The notes beneath the pieces were generated by a model that ran no database searches, had not been told where the DNA came from, and saw nothing but the letters and a program-made list of their open reading frames with translations. The position numbers and the translations under genes are program-made. DNA of 64,000 nucleotides from Panonychus citri (Eukaryota > Arthropoda > Arachnida > Trombidiformes > Tetranychidae), in the NCBI RefSeq assembly GCF_014898815.1, contig NW_026515416.1, positions 1 to 64,000 of the forward strand. Direction: 5' to 3'. Numbering within the stretch: position 1 is the stretch's first letter; every line of letters starts with the position of its first letter. Shown one piece after another: positions 25,372 through 36,795 of the stretch.

Positions 25372-26967
25372 ACAAAAATCTGTGATAATTTTCATTGTGA
25401 GCAACAAATGCTTTTTTTATCGACTCTCTGATCATCATGATTACCATTGAAGGCGAATTCAGCATTTAAAAGGCTGGACAATATCTTAATCTCCTCACGA
25501 CAACTTTAACTTGTTTAACAATTAACTAATTGCTAGTGAACTCGAATATTATTATTATTACTTGGGTAAACAACCAGAGCTGCTCAAAAACCAAAATCAA
25601 CTTAATCATCGTTTATCTTTGCCCTTTCCTCTTGTTCATAACAATTTTTATCTTAGTGTTTCAGGATCGACCATTTGATTGCATCTCTTAACCATAACAC
25701 ATCCCAACCTGTAATCTCATTCATATTTAAATCATCTGTTATATTGGACATTTGCGAAATAATCTGAAGCAAAAGAAACGAAAGATAGATAATGTTTCAT
25801 TTGTACAGTCTTTTTGCTAAGAAAAGATGAAAAATTGATTCTTTCAAACCTTTTTGCCTAATTATGTTAAATTCAATTCTACTGAAAGTTCTTAACTCGA
25901 CCTTTTTTAAGTTGTAACATTATCTCCATTTCGATCATCGCTGCTGTTGTAAATCGCTCTCTCACCACATGATCATAATCATAATCATCCTCATCATTTC
26001 CTCTTTCTCTCTGCCCTCTTCTTATTACTCTCCAAAAGCATGACACCATTATTATTATATTCTGACCATCCAATATCAAATTTAATGAACATCGGACATT
26101 AATGATGTGTTGATCAATTGTTAGATTGAAGATAAGGACCAATCGTCAACTAATCCAATTGTTAACTAACATTATGTCTCGATCAGCATCTTCATCCTCA
26201 TATTTATCATCCTCATTATCATGGAAAAATATTCTCATTTGCATAATCATCTGTCATTTCTCATTTTATCCAGTATCACCACCACCATCATCACCATCAT
26301 CATCATCATCATCATCATCCTCATCCTCATCTTCATCATCATTTTCATCGACAACAACATCAACATCTTTAGAACCCAAAAAGCAACAATTGAAAAGCCC
26401 CAATTTACCATTTGCTGGACATTTTTATTTCTTCCCTCACCTCGAACCTTTTCTATTGCCGTGTTTAATTAATTATCTCTGATTGATATATAATATTGCT
26501 TGTTTTTTTCTTCTTTCTTTTATTTCCATCCCTTTGTCTGCGTTCAACTGACGCAAACAAAAAGATGCGGCAAATGATCGGCAATAATCCTTGTCCATCC
26601 CAAGAATCAATGATAATTTGTCCAACTGTCCCCGTCCCAATCCACCAGCAATTGATGTATAAATACAAATCTCTTGACCACTTCTACCAAGAAAACAATG
26701 TTCCATTGGGCCTAATGTATTTCATAACAACAACTAAAAGAAAACAAAATGACGCAACAACAATAAGAAGACATGAAAAAGAAAAGAAACTGTCACAATC
26801 TCAATCATCATCTTTAATCAACTACCACACCCACTGTCAAATTTTCTCATCCCCTTAATCCCCTTGTAAATCCCGTGACTATAAACTGAAAATAAAACTT
26901 GCACTTAGTGTTTAAATTTAATGTCTCCATTTTTGTCTTAACAATTACAATCTCGGGTACATGTAAA
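25372..26967. other. 3' region between convergent kismet and F-box genes
   Basis: AT-rich 3' untranslated or intergenic sequence of two convergent genes. It holds a (TCA)n run at about 26,280-26,345. Open frames at 26,126-26,858 overlap on both strands; one at 26,174 has an ATG and a hydrophobic N-terminus but continues as polyserine from the TCA repeat. I do not call a gene here. Confidence 0.55.
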
Positions 26968-29455
26968 TCAATTGAAGATAATTTGTTTATAATAATTAAG
27001 AAGATAAACACAAGTAACTCGACAATTAACAGTCGATCGGACAACCGTCGGTCTATCGGCTCGTTCAAAATTAGACTTGACTAGTTCAAAATAAGTTCCA
27101 TCACTTAGAACCAAACACCGAAGTCGAGGACATTTCAAACGAATCGCATCAACCGCTTTGCTTGATCGATCTGAAAACCTAAGCGTCTCCGCGTCCCAAC
27201 GGGCCTCGTACCTTTCCAGATTAGGACAGTTATTAGCGATCCCGTCGATCAGTGAATCAATGTGGACCTTTGATTGTACTTTTTGACAACAACCTTCGGG
27301 CATTCCCATGACCAGAATCCTGGAGAAAACGAAACAGAAAAAAGGTAGCAAAGTAAATCATCAGCTGAACGAAAAATTAAAAGAAAATTTCAACAATAAA
27401 TTAATACTTTATGTTCTTGATTAAAGGAGTGACCGTTGTCCAGAACTGTTCAGTTAGATGAGGAATCCCAGATAATTGGAGTCCACGTAAATATTGACCT
27501 TGAATCTTAAGGAACTGAAGTAATATCTCTTCCGATAAATTGGTATTTCCATCAACATCGAATGCGATCAAATTTTTAGTTGTTCCTCTTTCCATCATTT
27601 GACCTAAAACAAGGTCATTGAAACCATCTTGTTGTCCAGCGCCCAAATAGCGAAGACCCTGAATTCTGGACAACACATCAATCAAACAATCAGTTGATAA
27701 TTCACAAGCAGTTATATCCAATTCTTGGAGATTTGTTTTTTCCCATTCAACGGCTTTAACGTGTTCATTTTTCAAACCTAATATCAAATTGACAATTTAG
27801 CCAAACAATTAACTCTCATTATGATCAGTACTCTCTTAGATTGATTTACCTGTGTGTTGCATCAGAAGACATTGTAACCTTTTACATCGTTGAAGTAAAA
27901 GCTTCAAAACTGATCCGGTAAATTTGGTACAAAAATTAAGAGAAAGACACTCCAATTGAATACAATTGGAACTGAAAGCTTCAACGTGAGAATCATCAAC
28001 GAAATTGATTCCATACAAATTGACAATTCGTAAATTGGGTACAGCGCTTTTCAATTTGTGGATGTTGATCACTTCGTAAATTTCCTCTTCCTCCTCTTCA
28101 ACTGCCTTCTCGTAAGTACCAATCAAGTGTAACACTTCAAGTCCATTGATGAAATTGTAAATCTTTCTCATAAAACCCTCCATGAAAATGACCTCCGACA
28201 AACAGATACACATTGTCTTCAATTTAGTTGGAAATGAGTGAAGATCATTGAAATCATGCAATTGCATAGCAGTTGAAAAATCTAATAACATGTGAGTTAA
28301 ATTGGGACATTTGTTGGCCAATTCATGGAGAACCGTGTGAGTAATTAACTCCATGGGTAATTCAATGTACTTTAAAGATGGACCTAGAAAAGATTTCAAG
28401 AGGAAAACAATTAGAAACTTATTATCATAATCGATAAGATTTGTTTGGCTAATCGAATTGCAGAAAATGCAAGAAGCAAAACTAATCAAAGATCAATTTA
28501 CATTGGATTTTAACACTTGATTAACACTCAATTAAAAAAGAAAGTTAAGTTTTTCCTTGACAACAATTTACTTTTTCACTCAATTGTTTGAGATTAACAA
28601 CAAGTGAAAATTAAGCTTAATCCTCACAATTAAGATTTAAAACATTGTAAGTATCAATTGAAAATCATGGGAAAAAATTAAAACCTGATTTACCTTAAAA
28701 GGATTAACAATTTACTACCTTAATCCCAAGGAATTAGTTTTAGAAAACTTTTATCCTGATTGATTGAACTTCAAATGAAAATATTGCCATTGGGAATCTT
28801 GTTGGTAAACAATTGAAAAGTAATTACATTGGTAATTAAAATGGACAATCAACTCTCATTAGTTTGGAAAACAATTACAATAACAATTGACTTAATTATC
28901 ACGATAATTAAGCAAAAGTTACAAAATAAACAATTGATTCCTGGGAAGTGATTAAGGAGAGAAAAGTAACAAGTTTGATTGGAGAAAATGTAAACAAATC
29001 AAGAATATGACCAATTAAGAGATGAAAGAAAGATGATTAAGGACAATTAAAGAAGATAAATTGTTTACCAAATCGAATGGAAATCAAAGCAAGAAGAGCT
29101 TCCATTGAGTTTACATGGAGACCAGAGATTTCCGGTCTCAGAGAAACATGAGACCAGAGCCTTGAATCGCACGAAATGATTCGCCATTTTTTACACACTC
29201 GACCGATTCGAGCGATTTCCCGATGGGGAAGGTACGAGAAGATCTTCAAGAGCACTTTATCTGGAAGCTTATCAACTGTCTAATTAAGGGATGGAAACAA
29301 TTAATCCACAAGAGAACAATTAACTTATATGAAACTCTTACCGTTTGATGATGAGCTTGAAGAGTTCCGTTTCTTGTTGCTGATCCCATTTGCTGATTGT
29401 TATCCTTAATGTTGAGCAAAGCGGCCGAAGAGACATCTTGTATTCCTGCCCACAT
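26968..29455 (-). CDS. FipoQ: F-box/leucine-rich-repeat protein, FipoQ-like, five exons
   Basis: A substrate receptor for an SCF (Skp1-Cullin-F-box) ubiquitin ligase by family. Minus-strand exons are 29,455-29,342, 29,279-29,069, 28,383-27,850, 27,777-27,408 and 27,319-26,968; every border is GT..AG and all phases agree, giving 526 residues with no frame break. The F-box is DKLPDKVLLKIFSYLPHRE, then IGRVCKKWR, near residues 40-70. Irregular leucine-rich repeats follow: CPNLTHMLLDFST, LEVLHLIGTYEK, LRIVNLYGINF, LECLSLNFCTKFTGSVL, LQELDITACELS, CPRLRCLVLSDG. A Glu run (EEEEEE) sits before IYEVINIHKL. Order and wording suggest the fly FipoQ orthologue, but that name rests on memory of the family; F-box/LRR identity is firm. 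Confidence 0.85.
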
Positions 29456-30474
29456 TTTGATCAGCTCACAATTAACTAATTCACACAATCACGATTGTCT
29501 CACTTGTATTACTTTTCCTTTTGCAAGCGAAAAAGATTAATAAAAATTATTCTATTTATAGTTAATTTCTGTTAACTTGATTGACTTATAAACACCTTAA
29601 TCGTTTGGGTTAATGGTTAATCACTAATACAAGTTGTTAATTTAATTCTAATTGTATGAATAACAACAGATTTAAACATCTTCTTCGTCTAGTTAATTGT
29701 TACAACTGAAAGACGAGAAAGAGAAACTTGTTACCTAAATTTTACTTTTCTTGGCGAGTCTCTCATTCCTCTGAGTCTCTTTACACAATTAAGTGTTTTG
29801 AGTTTTCGAAATTTTTCAAATTCTATTATTAGAATTTTCCTCTGATTATTTATCTATCATCTCTTTCTTTTACTGGTTGTGAACTATTTTATGATGATCA
29901 AGATGAAGAAAAGAGATGATGGTTAAGGTGGTTGGGAGGTGATTAGAATTTTACATTCGACAAGATTAACAATCTAATTTCTTTCATTCTTTTGGTTTGA
30001 GTTGCCCGATGGAAAATCAATTGAGATTTCGTTAATCGTTGTATATTAAGAATTTAATTTTTTTTGTTTCGCTTTTGAATCTGGATTATCAGGGTGATCT
30101 TTTTTTAATCTTTTTTTCATATTGGATTTTTGCTGTAGTTGGTCATCTCAGATATTTCCAATGGAGAGAGAGAGAGAGAAAAAAAAACAATGAACGTAAC
30201 ATGATTCCATTTGCTTATGATGATGAATTTTGTTGCTTTGTTTACATAATTTGGTGTGAGTGTGTGTATGTGGTGAGTGTATTTTATGAAATCAACGAAA
30301 GAAATGGGAAGATATAAAGTATTTGGCAGAAGGGGAAGAGAGAGATAGAGAGAGAGAGAGGAAGAATATTGGAAGGAAAAAGGAATATAGAATAAAGAAA
30401 ATAATAATAATGATGATATGAAAATGTGAGATGTGAGTGAGAAAAGAGAGACAAAAATAAATATGGCAATCAGA
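29456..30474. other. Intergenic between the F-box gene and CoREST
   Basis: Both neighbours are on the minus strand: the F-box gene's promoter lies at the left and the 3' end of CoREST at the right. AT-rich with short (GA)n runs at about 30,163-30,180 and 30,340-30,362. The open frames here are readings of simple sequence. Confidence 0.55.
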
Positions 30475-31945
30475 TCAATTGGTTCCAAGAAATTCATTTT
30501 CGTACTCCGTTAGCATGTAAGCCAGGTTGTAACGACGTTCGTTATTTGTGTAGAAACTGCGAACATGACTTTCACTTTTATTACCAACTATTTCAGCGAT
30601 AGCTTTAAAATCTTTGCCGTGTTTTCGAACTCCTTGAACGGCTAATAGAGCTTCCTCATTGGTCCATCGAGCGTTAATTCTTTGGGATGGCTGAGTGGAG
30701 AAAAAGTAAAACGAAAAATGATATTGAATAAATTGATTATGATAAGAAGCAAGTGAAGGTTTAAATAGGATGTTAACGGTAATCAATAGAATTGGAACTG
30801 GAAAAAGTAGGATAACTTACCGAAACATCAAGTCTCTTTAATGTATGAGCAGAATTAGTTTTGGTTTTGATTTGACTAATATGCGCTTTTAAGTTTTGTA
30901 CATTTCTTTTTAAATTTACAATTTCATTGCTCAGTGATCTCAGGAAAGCTTCACCCTGATCTGGTGGACCATTAACAATTGTCATCAAATCGTCAATGTT
31001 AATTGACATACCACGAGGAGGTTTACGTTTACTTTTCATTAAATTGGGTCGACTTGATCCAGAAGGATCTTGTTTCCTTGTGGTTATATTTTTCATTAGA
31101 CCAGTTCGTCTCCAGAAAGAATAACATGAACGACATAAGACACCTTTTGAAGTATTGTGAAACTGTCCACTAGCTGTTGTAGCACAATTGGAGCATCTTG
31201 TTTTACCATCGGGATTATCTTTAGTATCTCCATTGTTACTAAACTCATTTATTGATTCATTTTCATTGTCGGATAGACCATCTGAACCAGCTTCACTTCC
31301 ATCTTCTTTCTGAACAATAAACCGGCGAGCTTGTCTGTCCATAAGGCTAGTTCTGCTCCTTGTTTTCTTCCATGAATAATAATATTTAACAAGATTGGCA
31401 ATCGACTTGTCTGGTAGCTAAAAGATGCGTAAGAAGTTGGATGTTGACATTATTGACAGAAGGAGGGGGGAGAGGAGAGTGAAGAGAATGAGGTTCACCA
31501 GTAGAGGAAAGAGAAATAAAAAGCTATTAGACTCGAAAGTTTGGTGAAAATAATGGTGGAAATGAAAATTTACCATTTGTTTAATCTTGTGGAAGTGTTT
31601 ATCATGGAATTGAAATGCTTGCTCGAATAACACTTTATCTTCAACCGACCAGTCATCAGGCAAGGGAGTAAAATTTGGTAGGTCTGCAAGTGCAGTTTCA
31701 AGATTATATTTATGCCAACATAACATACCTAAGGCTTGTTCAATTTTGTAATTATACTTTTCAAGACAAATTTGGATAAACTCGTCAAGCTTTTCAGGAG
31801 GAATACCATTAGATGGAGACCAGATAAGGACGGCATGTTCAGGCTCATATTCTGGTGCAGGTTTGGGTAGAACGGTTGAAACCTCTGGAACAACAGCCTG
31901 ATATTCACTTCCAACCCTCATTGGATTTAACATGAAAGTCTCCAT
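30475..31945 (-). CDS. CoREST: CoREST/RCOR corepressor with an extra C4 zinc-finger-like insert, three exons
   Basis: CoREST bridges LSD1/KDM1A and HDAC1/2 on chromatin (family knowledge). Minus-strand exons are 31,945-31,574, 31,417-30,821 and 30,690-30,475, all phase 0, 394 residues, no frame break. The ELM2 domain starts at RVGSEYQAVVPE and includes EQALGMLCWHKYNLETAL and ADLPNFTPLPD. SANT1 covers WSVEDKVLFEQAFQFH to LPDKSIANLVKYYYSWKK. The linker with KRKPPRGM and a coiled coil (EIVNLKRNVQNLKAH) is the LSD1-binding part. SANT2 is ARWTNEEALLAVQGVRKHG to ESHVRSFYTNN. Between SANT1 and the linker lies CSNCATTASG...GVLCRSCYSFWRRTG, a C-x2-C-x16-C-x2-C finger like the GATA-type fingers of MTA and atrophin proteins; vertebrate RCOR1-3 lack it as far as I know. 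Confidence 0.9.
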
Positions 31946-32395
31946 TTTGTGTGGAATTTAATTTAACTGTTCATTAAATTAAAACAACAAAAACAACAAC
32001 AAAAGAAAAAAATTTTAATATTATTGTTTAGATGAACATTTGGTTGAGAGAAAGAAAATGATAAAATTAAAATGGAGGAAAAGAACAAAATACGAAAATT
32101 TGGCTCCATCTGTCGGCCGTTTCACGGGCTAAATTCTAAACTTCAAAAGCGCGTAAAATAAACTCAATGAGCAAAAATTCAGGAAAAAATCATTTTTAGA
32201 ATAGAAATTCAAAGCTCAGTGTCAAGTGGAGTGTCTCTTATGGAATTGGGAAAATAAGATGTTTTGAATGAACCAATTAAATGAATTGGGTTGTTTCTAT
32301 TTAGCTGGGAATTTGGTCCTTCCAATTGTAACATTTAATCAAATACTTGACACTCTAATCATTTGATTGATTATAATTTATTTATTAATTATGAT
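31946..32395. other. Upstream region of CoREST
   Basis: AT-rich promoter-side sequence. It contains one copy of the dispersed CTCCATCTGTCGG repeat (32,104-32,210). No gene seen. Confidence 0.55.
32104..32210 (+). repeat. Dispersed repeat with sharp CTCCATCTGTCGG end, copy 1
   Basis: Starts CTCCATCTGTCGGCCGTTTC and continues through AAAGCGCGTAAAATAAACTC. Further copies begin at 35,667 and 46,309. The left border is abrupt in all three contexts, while the similarity of this copy fades after about 100 bases. Its GC-rich start stands out from the AT-rich surroundings. Confidence 0.75.
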
Positions 32396-32577
32396 TTTCA
32401 CCTTTATCTTTAATTGTTAAATCCTTCATAGTAAACTTAGCTAAGTTTCTATCATTTATAAATTTGTAAGTGATTAAAGAGAATTTAATACAATCAAATA
32501 ATTTATCAATTTACTCTTTTATTCATTATAATCGATTTTGAGAAGTTACATTTCGGTATAAGTGTAATGACAAATGT

Positions 32578-32850
32578 TCATTTGTTTTGGTAGGTAATCT
32601 TCTTGTTAGGATCATAAGGTGGTCGTAGATCAGGTTGTGGCTTCGAGAGCTCATCAAGTTCCGCTTGCTCTTTAGGACTCAAAGTAGTTGAAGGTGTACT
32701 GGGTGCGGAAGTACCTAAGCCAGTACCTGGAACATATTGGTATTCTCGACGAATTCGATGATCAGAAGAACCTGCACTTTTTCCAATCAACATGGAAACA
32801 GTTACAATCACCATGACGAAGATGAAACTTGAAAATTGGAAAACTTTCAT
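32578..32850 (-). CDS. Small secreted protein, family member S1 (intact)
   Basis: 90 residues. A signal peptide (MKVFQFSSFIFVMVIVTVSM..., cleavage probably near SAG-SS at residue 26-28) is followed by RIRR, a furin-type site, and then a Pro/Ser/Thr-rich, cysteine-free mature part ending PPYDPNKKITYQNK. A TATA element lies at 32,961-32,971, about 115 bases upstream of the ATG. The same signal peptide and promoter recur at four other loci in this window. I do not recognise the family. A secreted peptide, effector or salivary-type role is possible but unproven. Confidence 0.75.
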   Translation of the reverse strand: MKVFQFSSFIFVMVIVTVSMLIGKSAGSSDHRIRREYQYVPGTGLGTSAPSTPSTTLSPKEQAELDELSKPQPDLRPPYDPNKKITYQNK

Positions 32851-32960
32851 TATTAGATTTTCTTTAACTCGATAACAATTAAATTAATAGATAACAATTC
32901 ACTATTTTCTTCTTATATCACTGATAAATTTAAACTGATAATTTAACAGTGGAAAATTCA

Positions 32961-32971
32961 CTTTTTATACT
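32961..32971 (-). promoter_or_regulatory. TATA promoter of S1
   Basis: GTATAAAAAG on the minus strand, preceded by a TTACCAGAAAAGTTTA context. The same core stands upstream of family members at 34,493, 36,461, 47,401 and 49,590, with a mutated copy at 39,453. Confidence 0.65.
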
Positions 32972-33210
32972 AAACTTTTCTGGTAAATGATCAAACATTT
33001 ATCCAAGTGCAAATAAAGTTGATTTCCGTGAGTGAGTGTTTCCGTATCCTAAATTAATTAAACGTACCTCTATTCTAATGAGATAATATCTGAAATAACA
33101 CCAATATTTAATCATTTGCAGGTAACAAATTAATTGAACAGTAGGTGCATCTTTGTAGGGCATTTATATAGTGACTTTCCCTATTCTCGAAATCTTTATA
33201 TGAAGATTAT

Positions 33211-33720
33211 GATATGGTTTGGTAAACTAACTACAGTAAAAACAATACATCAACCATAATAATCAATGGATAATTTTTTTCTTCGCTATCAAATTAATAT
33301 AATCATAATTATCCAACATTCCGGGAGTAAAGGTTAACCAAAAGGCTTCTAGTAATTTAATACCAAAGGAGTATGATGACCAGTAGTGGACAAACACAAT
33401 AGGAGTGAGAAAATTTTTCCAAAAACTAATCTTAAATTATTATATTCTCATAATAATAAAGAGATGATGATGATTAAGGAGAGAGAGAGAGAGAGAGAGA
33501 GAGAGCAATCAACCAGCCGAAAGGTAAACAAGTAATTCAGTTAAATTGCAAATGTTTCTATGAGTAAATCAATCGAAAAAGTTAATCAAGTTAAACTTAA
33601 TTCTGTTATCAATTAAAAGGATATCCGATTAGACGGAAACACAATAAGTTGATTGTTAACCATTGGCTTTGAAATTATTAAGTAAATCCTGTGGATATTA
33701 AGATAATAACAGGAGAAAAA
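33211..33720 (+). repeat. Block W, copy 1
   Basis: Shared in the same orientation with 44,713-45,200 and 52,487-52,980. It includes the phrase ATTCCGGGAGTAAAGGTTAA, a (GA)n run of variable length (33,479-33,506 here, the longest of the three), and ends at ATAATAACAGGAGAAAAAAAG. The first 84 bases overlap the left palindrome arm. Confidence 0.85.
33479..33506 (+). repeat. (GA)n microsatellite inside block W
   Basis: About 13 GA units here against about 5 in the copies at 44,880 and 52,750, so the run has expanded or contracted after duplication. Confidence 0.9.
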
Positions 33721-34171
33721 AAGTGGTAAAGGGTCAAAACAGCAAAGAGCAAAATAGCAAAATTTAAATCGATTAGATTGATAAACTATATCGAACAATT
33801 TATAATAATAACAAATTAGCGGCTGAGTCGAAATTCATGTTACTGATTAATGTAATTAATTAACGTAATATTTGGTTTGTTTTGTTTTGTTAGATTAGGT
33901 TAGGTTAGGTGTCACTCGTAAACGGGTCTATTAATGAAAAAAAGGCCCGGAGGGCCTAAGACAATCAAACCAAATTTGACACTTATCACATGCCTGATCT
34001 AATCCAAGTCATATTTTTCTGTTCTCTGACTCAATGCAGATAAAAATTTGAGTTTCAATGAAAATCGTATATCACATCTAATAACTAAATTTTGCTATTT
34101 TGCCCTTTGCTTATTTGACTTTGCTGTTTTGTCTTTTGCTTTTTTGCTTTTTGCTGTTCTGACCCCAAATC
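33721..34171. other. Palindrome spacer with telomere-like motif and GC hairpin
   Basis: Holds TTAGA followed by three in-register TTAGG units (33,890-33,909), and a GC-rich hairpin AGGCCC-GGA-GGGCCT (33,943-33,957). GCAAAATAGC-type words near 33,750 recur in inverted orientation near 34,090-34,160. No coding sequence. Confidence 0.6.
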
Positions 34172-34492
34172 ATTTGATAGCGAAGAAAAAAATTATCCAT
34201 TGATTATTATGGTTGATGTATTGTTTTTACTGTAGTTAGTTTACCAAACCATATCATAATCTTCATATAAAGATTTCGAGAATAGGAAAGTCACTATATA
34301 AATGCCTACAAAGATGCACTACTGTTCAATTAATTTGTTACCTGCAAATGATTAAATATTGGTGTTATTTCAGATATTATCTCATTAGAATAGAGGTACG
34401 TTTAATTAATTTAGGATACGGAAACACTCACTCACGGAAATCAACTTTATTTGCACTTGGATAAATGTTTGATCATTTACCAGAAAAGTTTA

Positions 34493-34502
34493 GTATAAAA
34501 AG
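34493..34502 (+). promoter_or_regulatory. TATA promoter of S2
   Basis: GTATAAAAAG, about 115 bases before the ATG at 34,613, identical in position to S1. Confidence 0.65.
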
Positions 34503-34612
34503 TGAATTTTCCACTGTTAAATTATCAGTTTAAATTTATCAGTGATATAAGAAGAAAATAGTGAATTGTTATCTATTAATTTAATTGTTATCGAGTTAAA
34601 GAAAATCTAATA

Positions 34613-34831
34613 ATGAAAGTTTTCCAATTTTCAAGTTTCATCTTCGTCATGGTGATTGTAACTGTTTCCATGTTGATTGGAAAAAGTGCAGGTTCTTCTG
34701 ATCATCGAATTCGTCGAGAATACCAATATGTTCCAGGTACTGGCTTAGGTACTTCCGCACCCAGTACACCTTCAACTACTTTGAGTCCTAAAGAGCAAGC
34801 GGAACTTGATGAGCTCGAAGCCACAACCTGA
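34613..34831 (+). pseudogene. Secreted-protein family member S2, frameshifted at the C-terminus
   Basis: 72 codons as read. Identical to S1 through the signal peptide, RIRR site and ...EQAELDEL. It then lacks two bases in a CTCTC run (CTC here), so the last about 22 residues of S1 are replaced by EATT and a stop. Untranslated flanks and poly(A) signal AATAAA (34,938-34,943) are kept. It may be a recent allele-like loss, a sequence error, or a functional short form. Confidence 0.7.
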
Positions 34832-35189
34832 TCTACGACCACCTTATGATCCTAACAAGAAGATTACCTACCAAAACAAATGAACATTTGTCATTACACT
34901 TATACCGAAATGTAACTTCTCAAAATCGATTATAATGAATAAAAGAGTAAATTGATAAATTATTTGATTGTATTAAATTCTCTTTAATCACTTACAAATT
35001 TATAAATGATAGAAACTTAGCTAAGTTTACTATGAAGGATTTAACAATTAAAGATAAAAGGTGAAAAAAAGGCGGACTAAATACGGTAACAATAACAAAC
35101 GGGAAAACCTAACAATCAACAAAACAAAACAAATGATTCATTTGCAATGAAAGAAAATTTGTTCTTATTGATGAGATAAAGTCAAAATA

Positions 35190-35665
35190 ATTTATTTTTC
35201 ACCATCAGATGACAATGGATGAGAAAAATTCGAAAAACAATCAGACAATTTTAAGCTGATTCTCAATTTCAAGTCGATGTTTTAACTCGATGGTCGTCAT
35301 TTGCCTCCATCTGTTGAACAATTTACGAAACAGTTCAAAATTTAAAATTCTTTTTTTCAAGGTATACGAGCTTTTGACTCGTGATTAAAAAGAGCTAAAA
35401 CTTTTAGAAACTTTTAATTTAGCCCAGAAGAAGAGCCAAAAGATGAACGTAAATATCAAAACCAAAATATCTGAGATATTATATCTCCGCCTTCGCCAAT
35501 CAGAAACAGAAAACAACATTACAATTTAGAGTATCTAGAGACCTCAACTTAACTCTATGACATTTCACCAAGTTTCCAGTAAGGTTTTCTTGAATTACTT
35601 TTTTTCGTTTTTGAGTATTTAGACCTCAGACTCGAGTTTGGCCGATAATCAATTGAAACACCATA
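35190..35665 (+). repeat. Block T, copy 1
   Basis: Runs from TTTTTCACCATCAGATG to GATAATCAATTGAAACACC. The same sequence ends the V blocks at 41,540-41,990 and 51,655-52,095. It stops exactly where the CTCCATCTGTCGG repeat begins at 35,667. No conserved reading frame across the three copies. Confidence 0.8.
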
Positions 35666-36137
35666 ACTCCATCTGTCGGCCGTTTCACGGGCGAAATTCG
35701 AAACTTCAAAAGCGCGTAAAATAAACTCAATCAGTCAAAATTCGCGAAAAAAATTCTTTTTTCATTAGTGATCGCAAGTTTATAATTTTTTAGAATAAAA
35801 TCAGAAGAAAAAGTTCATTTTTGTTGGAAAGGAATAAATCGATTACGGTTGAATAATACTTGAACATTATCTTGATCATCAATTGGAGCGTTGAAATGTT
35901 AATTTCCAATATCCTCTTGAAACAGAATTTTCAATGTTTTTGTCAGTTGTACGTGATTTAAGGGAAATAAATACAATCAAATAATTTATCAATTGTCTTT
36001 TTTATTTTTATAATCGATTTTGCGAAATTACAATTAATGACAAATGTTCATTTGTTTTGATAGGTAACAATGTTTAATAACGATCTATTCATTTACGAAG
36101 TAGATCTGCTGAACTACCGTAAACTACGGATGCCGAC

Positions 36138-36363
36138 TTAAGTTGTTGGAGTTGGAGGTAGAGTTGTAACTTCATCTTTGACAATACAACCAACCTCCTT
36201 AGTACCAGTACCAGTTTCCAAACACTTTCTAGCCCCTTCAATATACGCGTTCGGAACTGGACCTTCTCCATCAGATGTTAGAGTAGGCATCGTTGGTGAA
36301 GCAGTTGGAGTTAAGTCCTTTAAAAATGTAACTGGGTTTTCACGACGACTTCGACTGTTATTA
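36138..36363 (-). pseudogene. Secreted-protein remnant S3: mature part open, signal peptide deleted
   Basis: The minus-strand frame reads NSRSRREN...TASPTMPTL...ARKCLETGTGTKEVGC...LPPTPTT and ends in TAA (36,138-36,140) with no internal stop. Compared with S4, the segment holding the ATG and signal peptide is missing between two copies of ATTAATAG; upstream leader and TATA promoter (36,461-36,470) remain. The mature part has one KC...C unit where S4 has two. Without a start codon and signal it is presumably dead, though its frame is still open. Confidence 0.75.
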
Positions 36364-36460
36364 ATAGATTATCTTTCACGGTATAACAATCAAATACAAA
36401 GATAACAATTTACTAGAGATGACAATGAATTGAACTGATAATTCAACGTTTGAAAGTTCA

Positions 36461-36470
36461 CTTTTTATAC
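36461..36470 (-). promoter_or_regulatory. TATA promoter kept in front of S3 remnant
   Basis: The same GTATAAAAAG core in conserved surroundings (CGTTTGAAAGTTCACTTTTT on plus). Confidence 0.55.
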
Positions 36471-36795
36471 TCAAAATTTCTGGTAACTGATCAAATATCC
36501 ACCATGCATTGAATAATTTTATCAAACTAAACAAGTTAATTTTTAATTAACAATTCATTTGTATTTGTTTAAATGTTACAGCAATTGGTTAAAAAGGGGC
36601 CATGTAATCAACATGAGTTAATTGTTTTTCTATTAGTTTATTGGTAAATGTCAACTTACAGCATTTGTGACTCACACAGCATTTTTCAGTGGCTTTCACC
36701 GAGTTTTCATTTGGTTTAATCAATCCGATAGATCGCACATTTTTCATGATGAGTTTTCATTGACTTTCGTAAGTTCGATATGGATTTGGATTTGG

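Larger units (their letters stand above)
32396..33294. repeat. Left arm of a large inverted repeat
   Basis: About 899 bases, nearly identical by eye to the reverse complement of 34,172-35,068. Each arm carries one secreted-protein gene with promoter and 3' end; the genes diverge from the centre. The 877-base spacer contains a copy of block W. Confidence 0.9.
34172..35068. repeat. Right arm of the large inverted repeat
   Basis: Reverse complement of 32,396-33,294 with few differences, chiefly small indels. Contains family member S2 on the plus strand. Confidence 0.9.

Noticed and set aside
26174..26482. Frame with ATG and a membrane-like segment
   Set aside because: Most of it is polyserine from a (TCA)n repeat; no further support.
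26496..26858. 120-codon plus-strand frame with a hydrophobic start
   Set aside because: It has no ATG at its start, overlaps open frames on the other strand, and shows no motif or splice context.
30284..30497. Overlapping minus-strand hydrophobic frames after CoREST
   Set aside because: They read (GA)n and AT-rich simple sequence as Leu/Ser/Phe; no motif.
33890..33909. Chromosome end
   Set aside because: Only three TTAGG units flanked by ordinary duplicated sequence on both sides.
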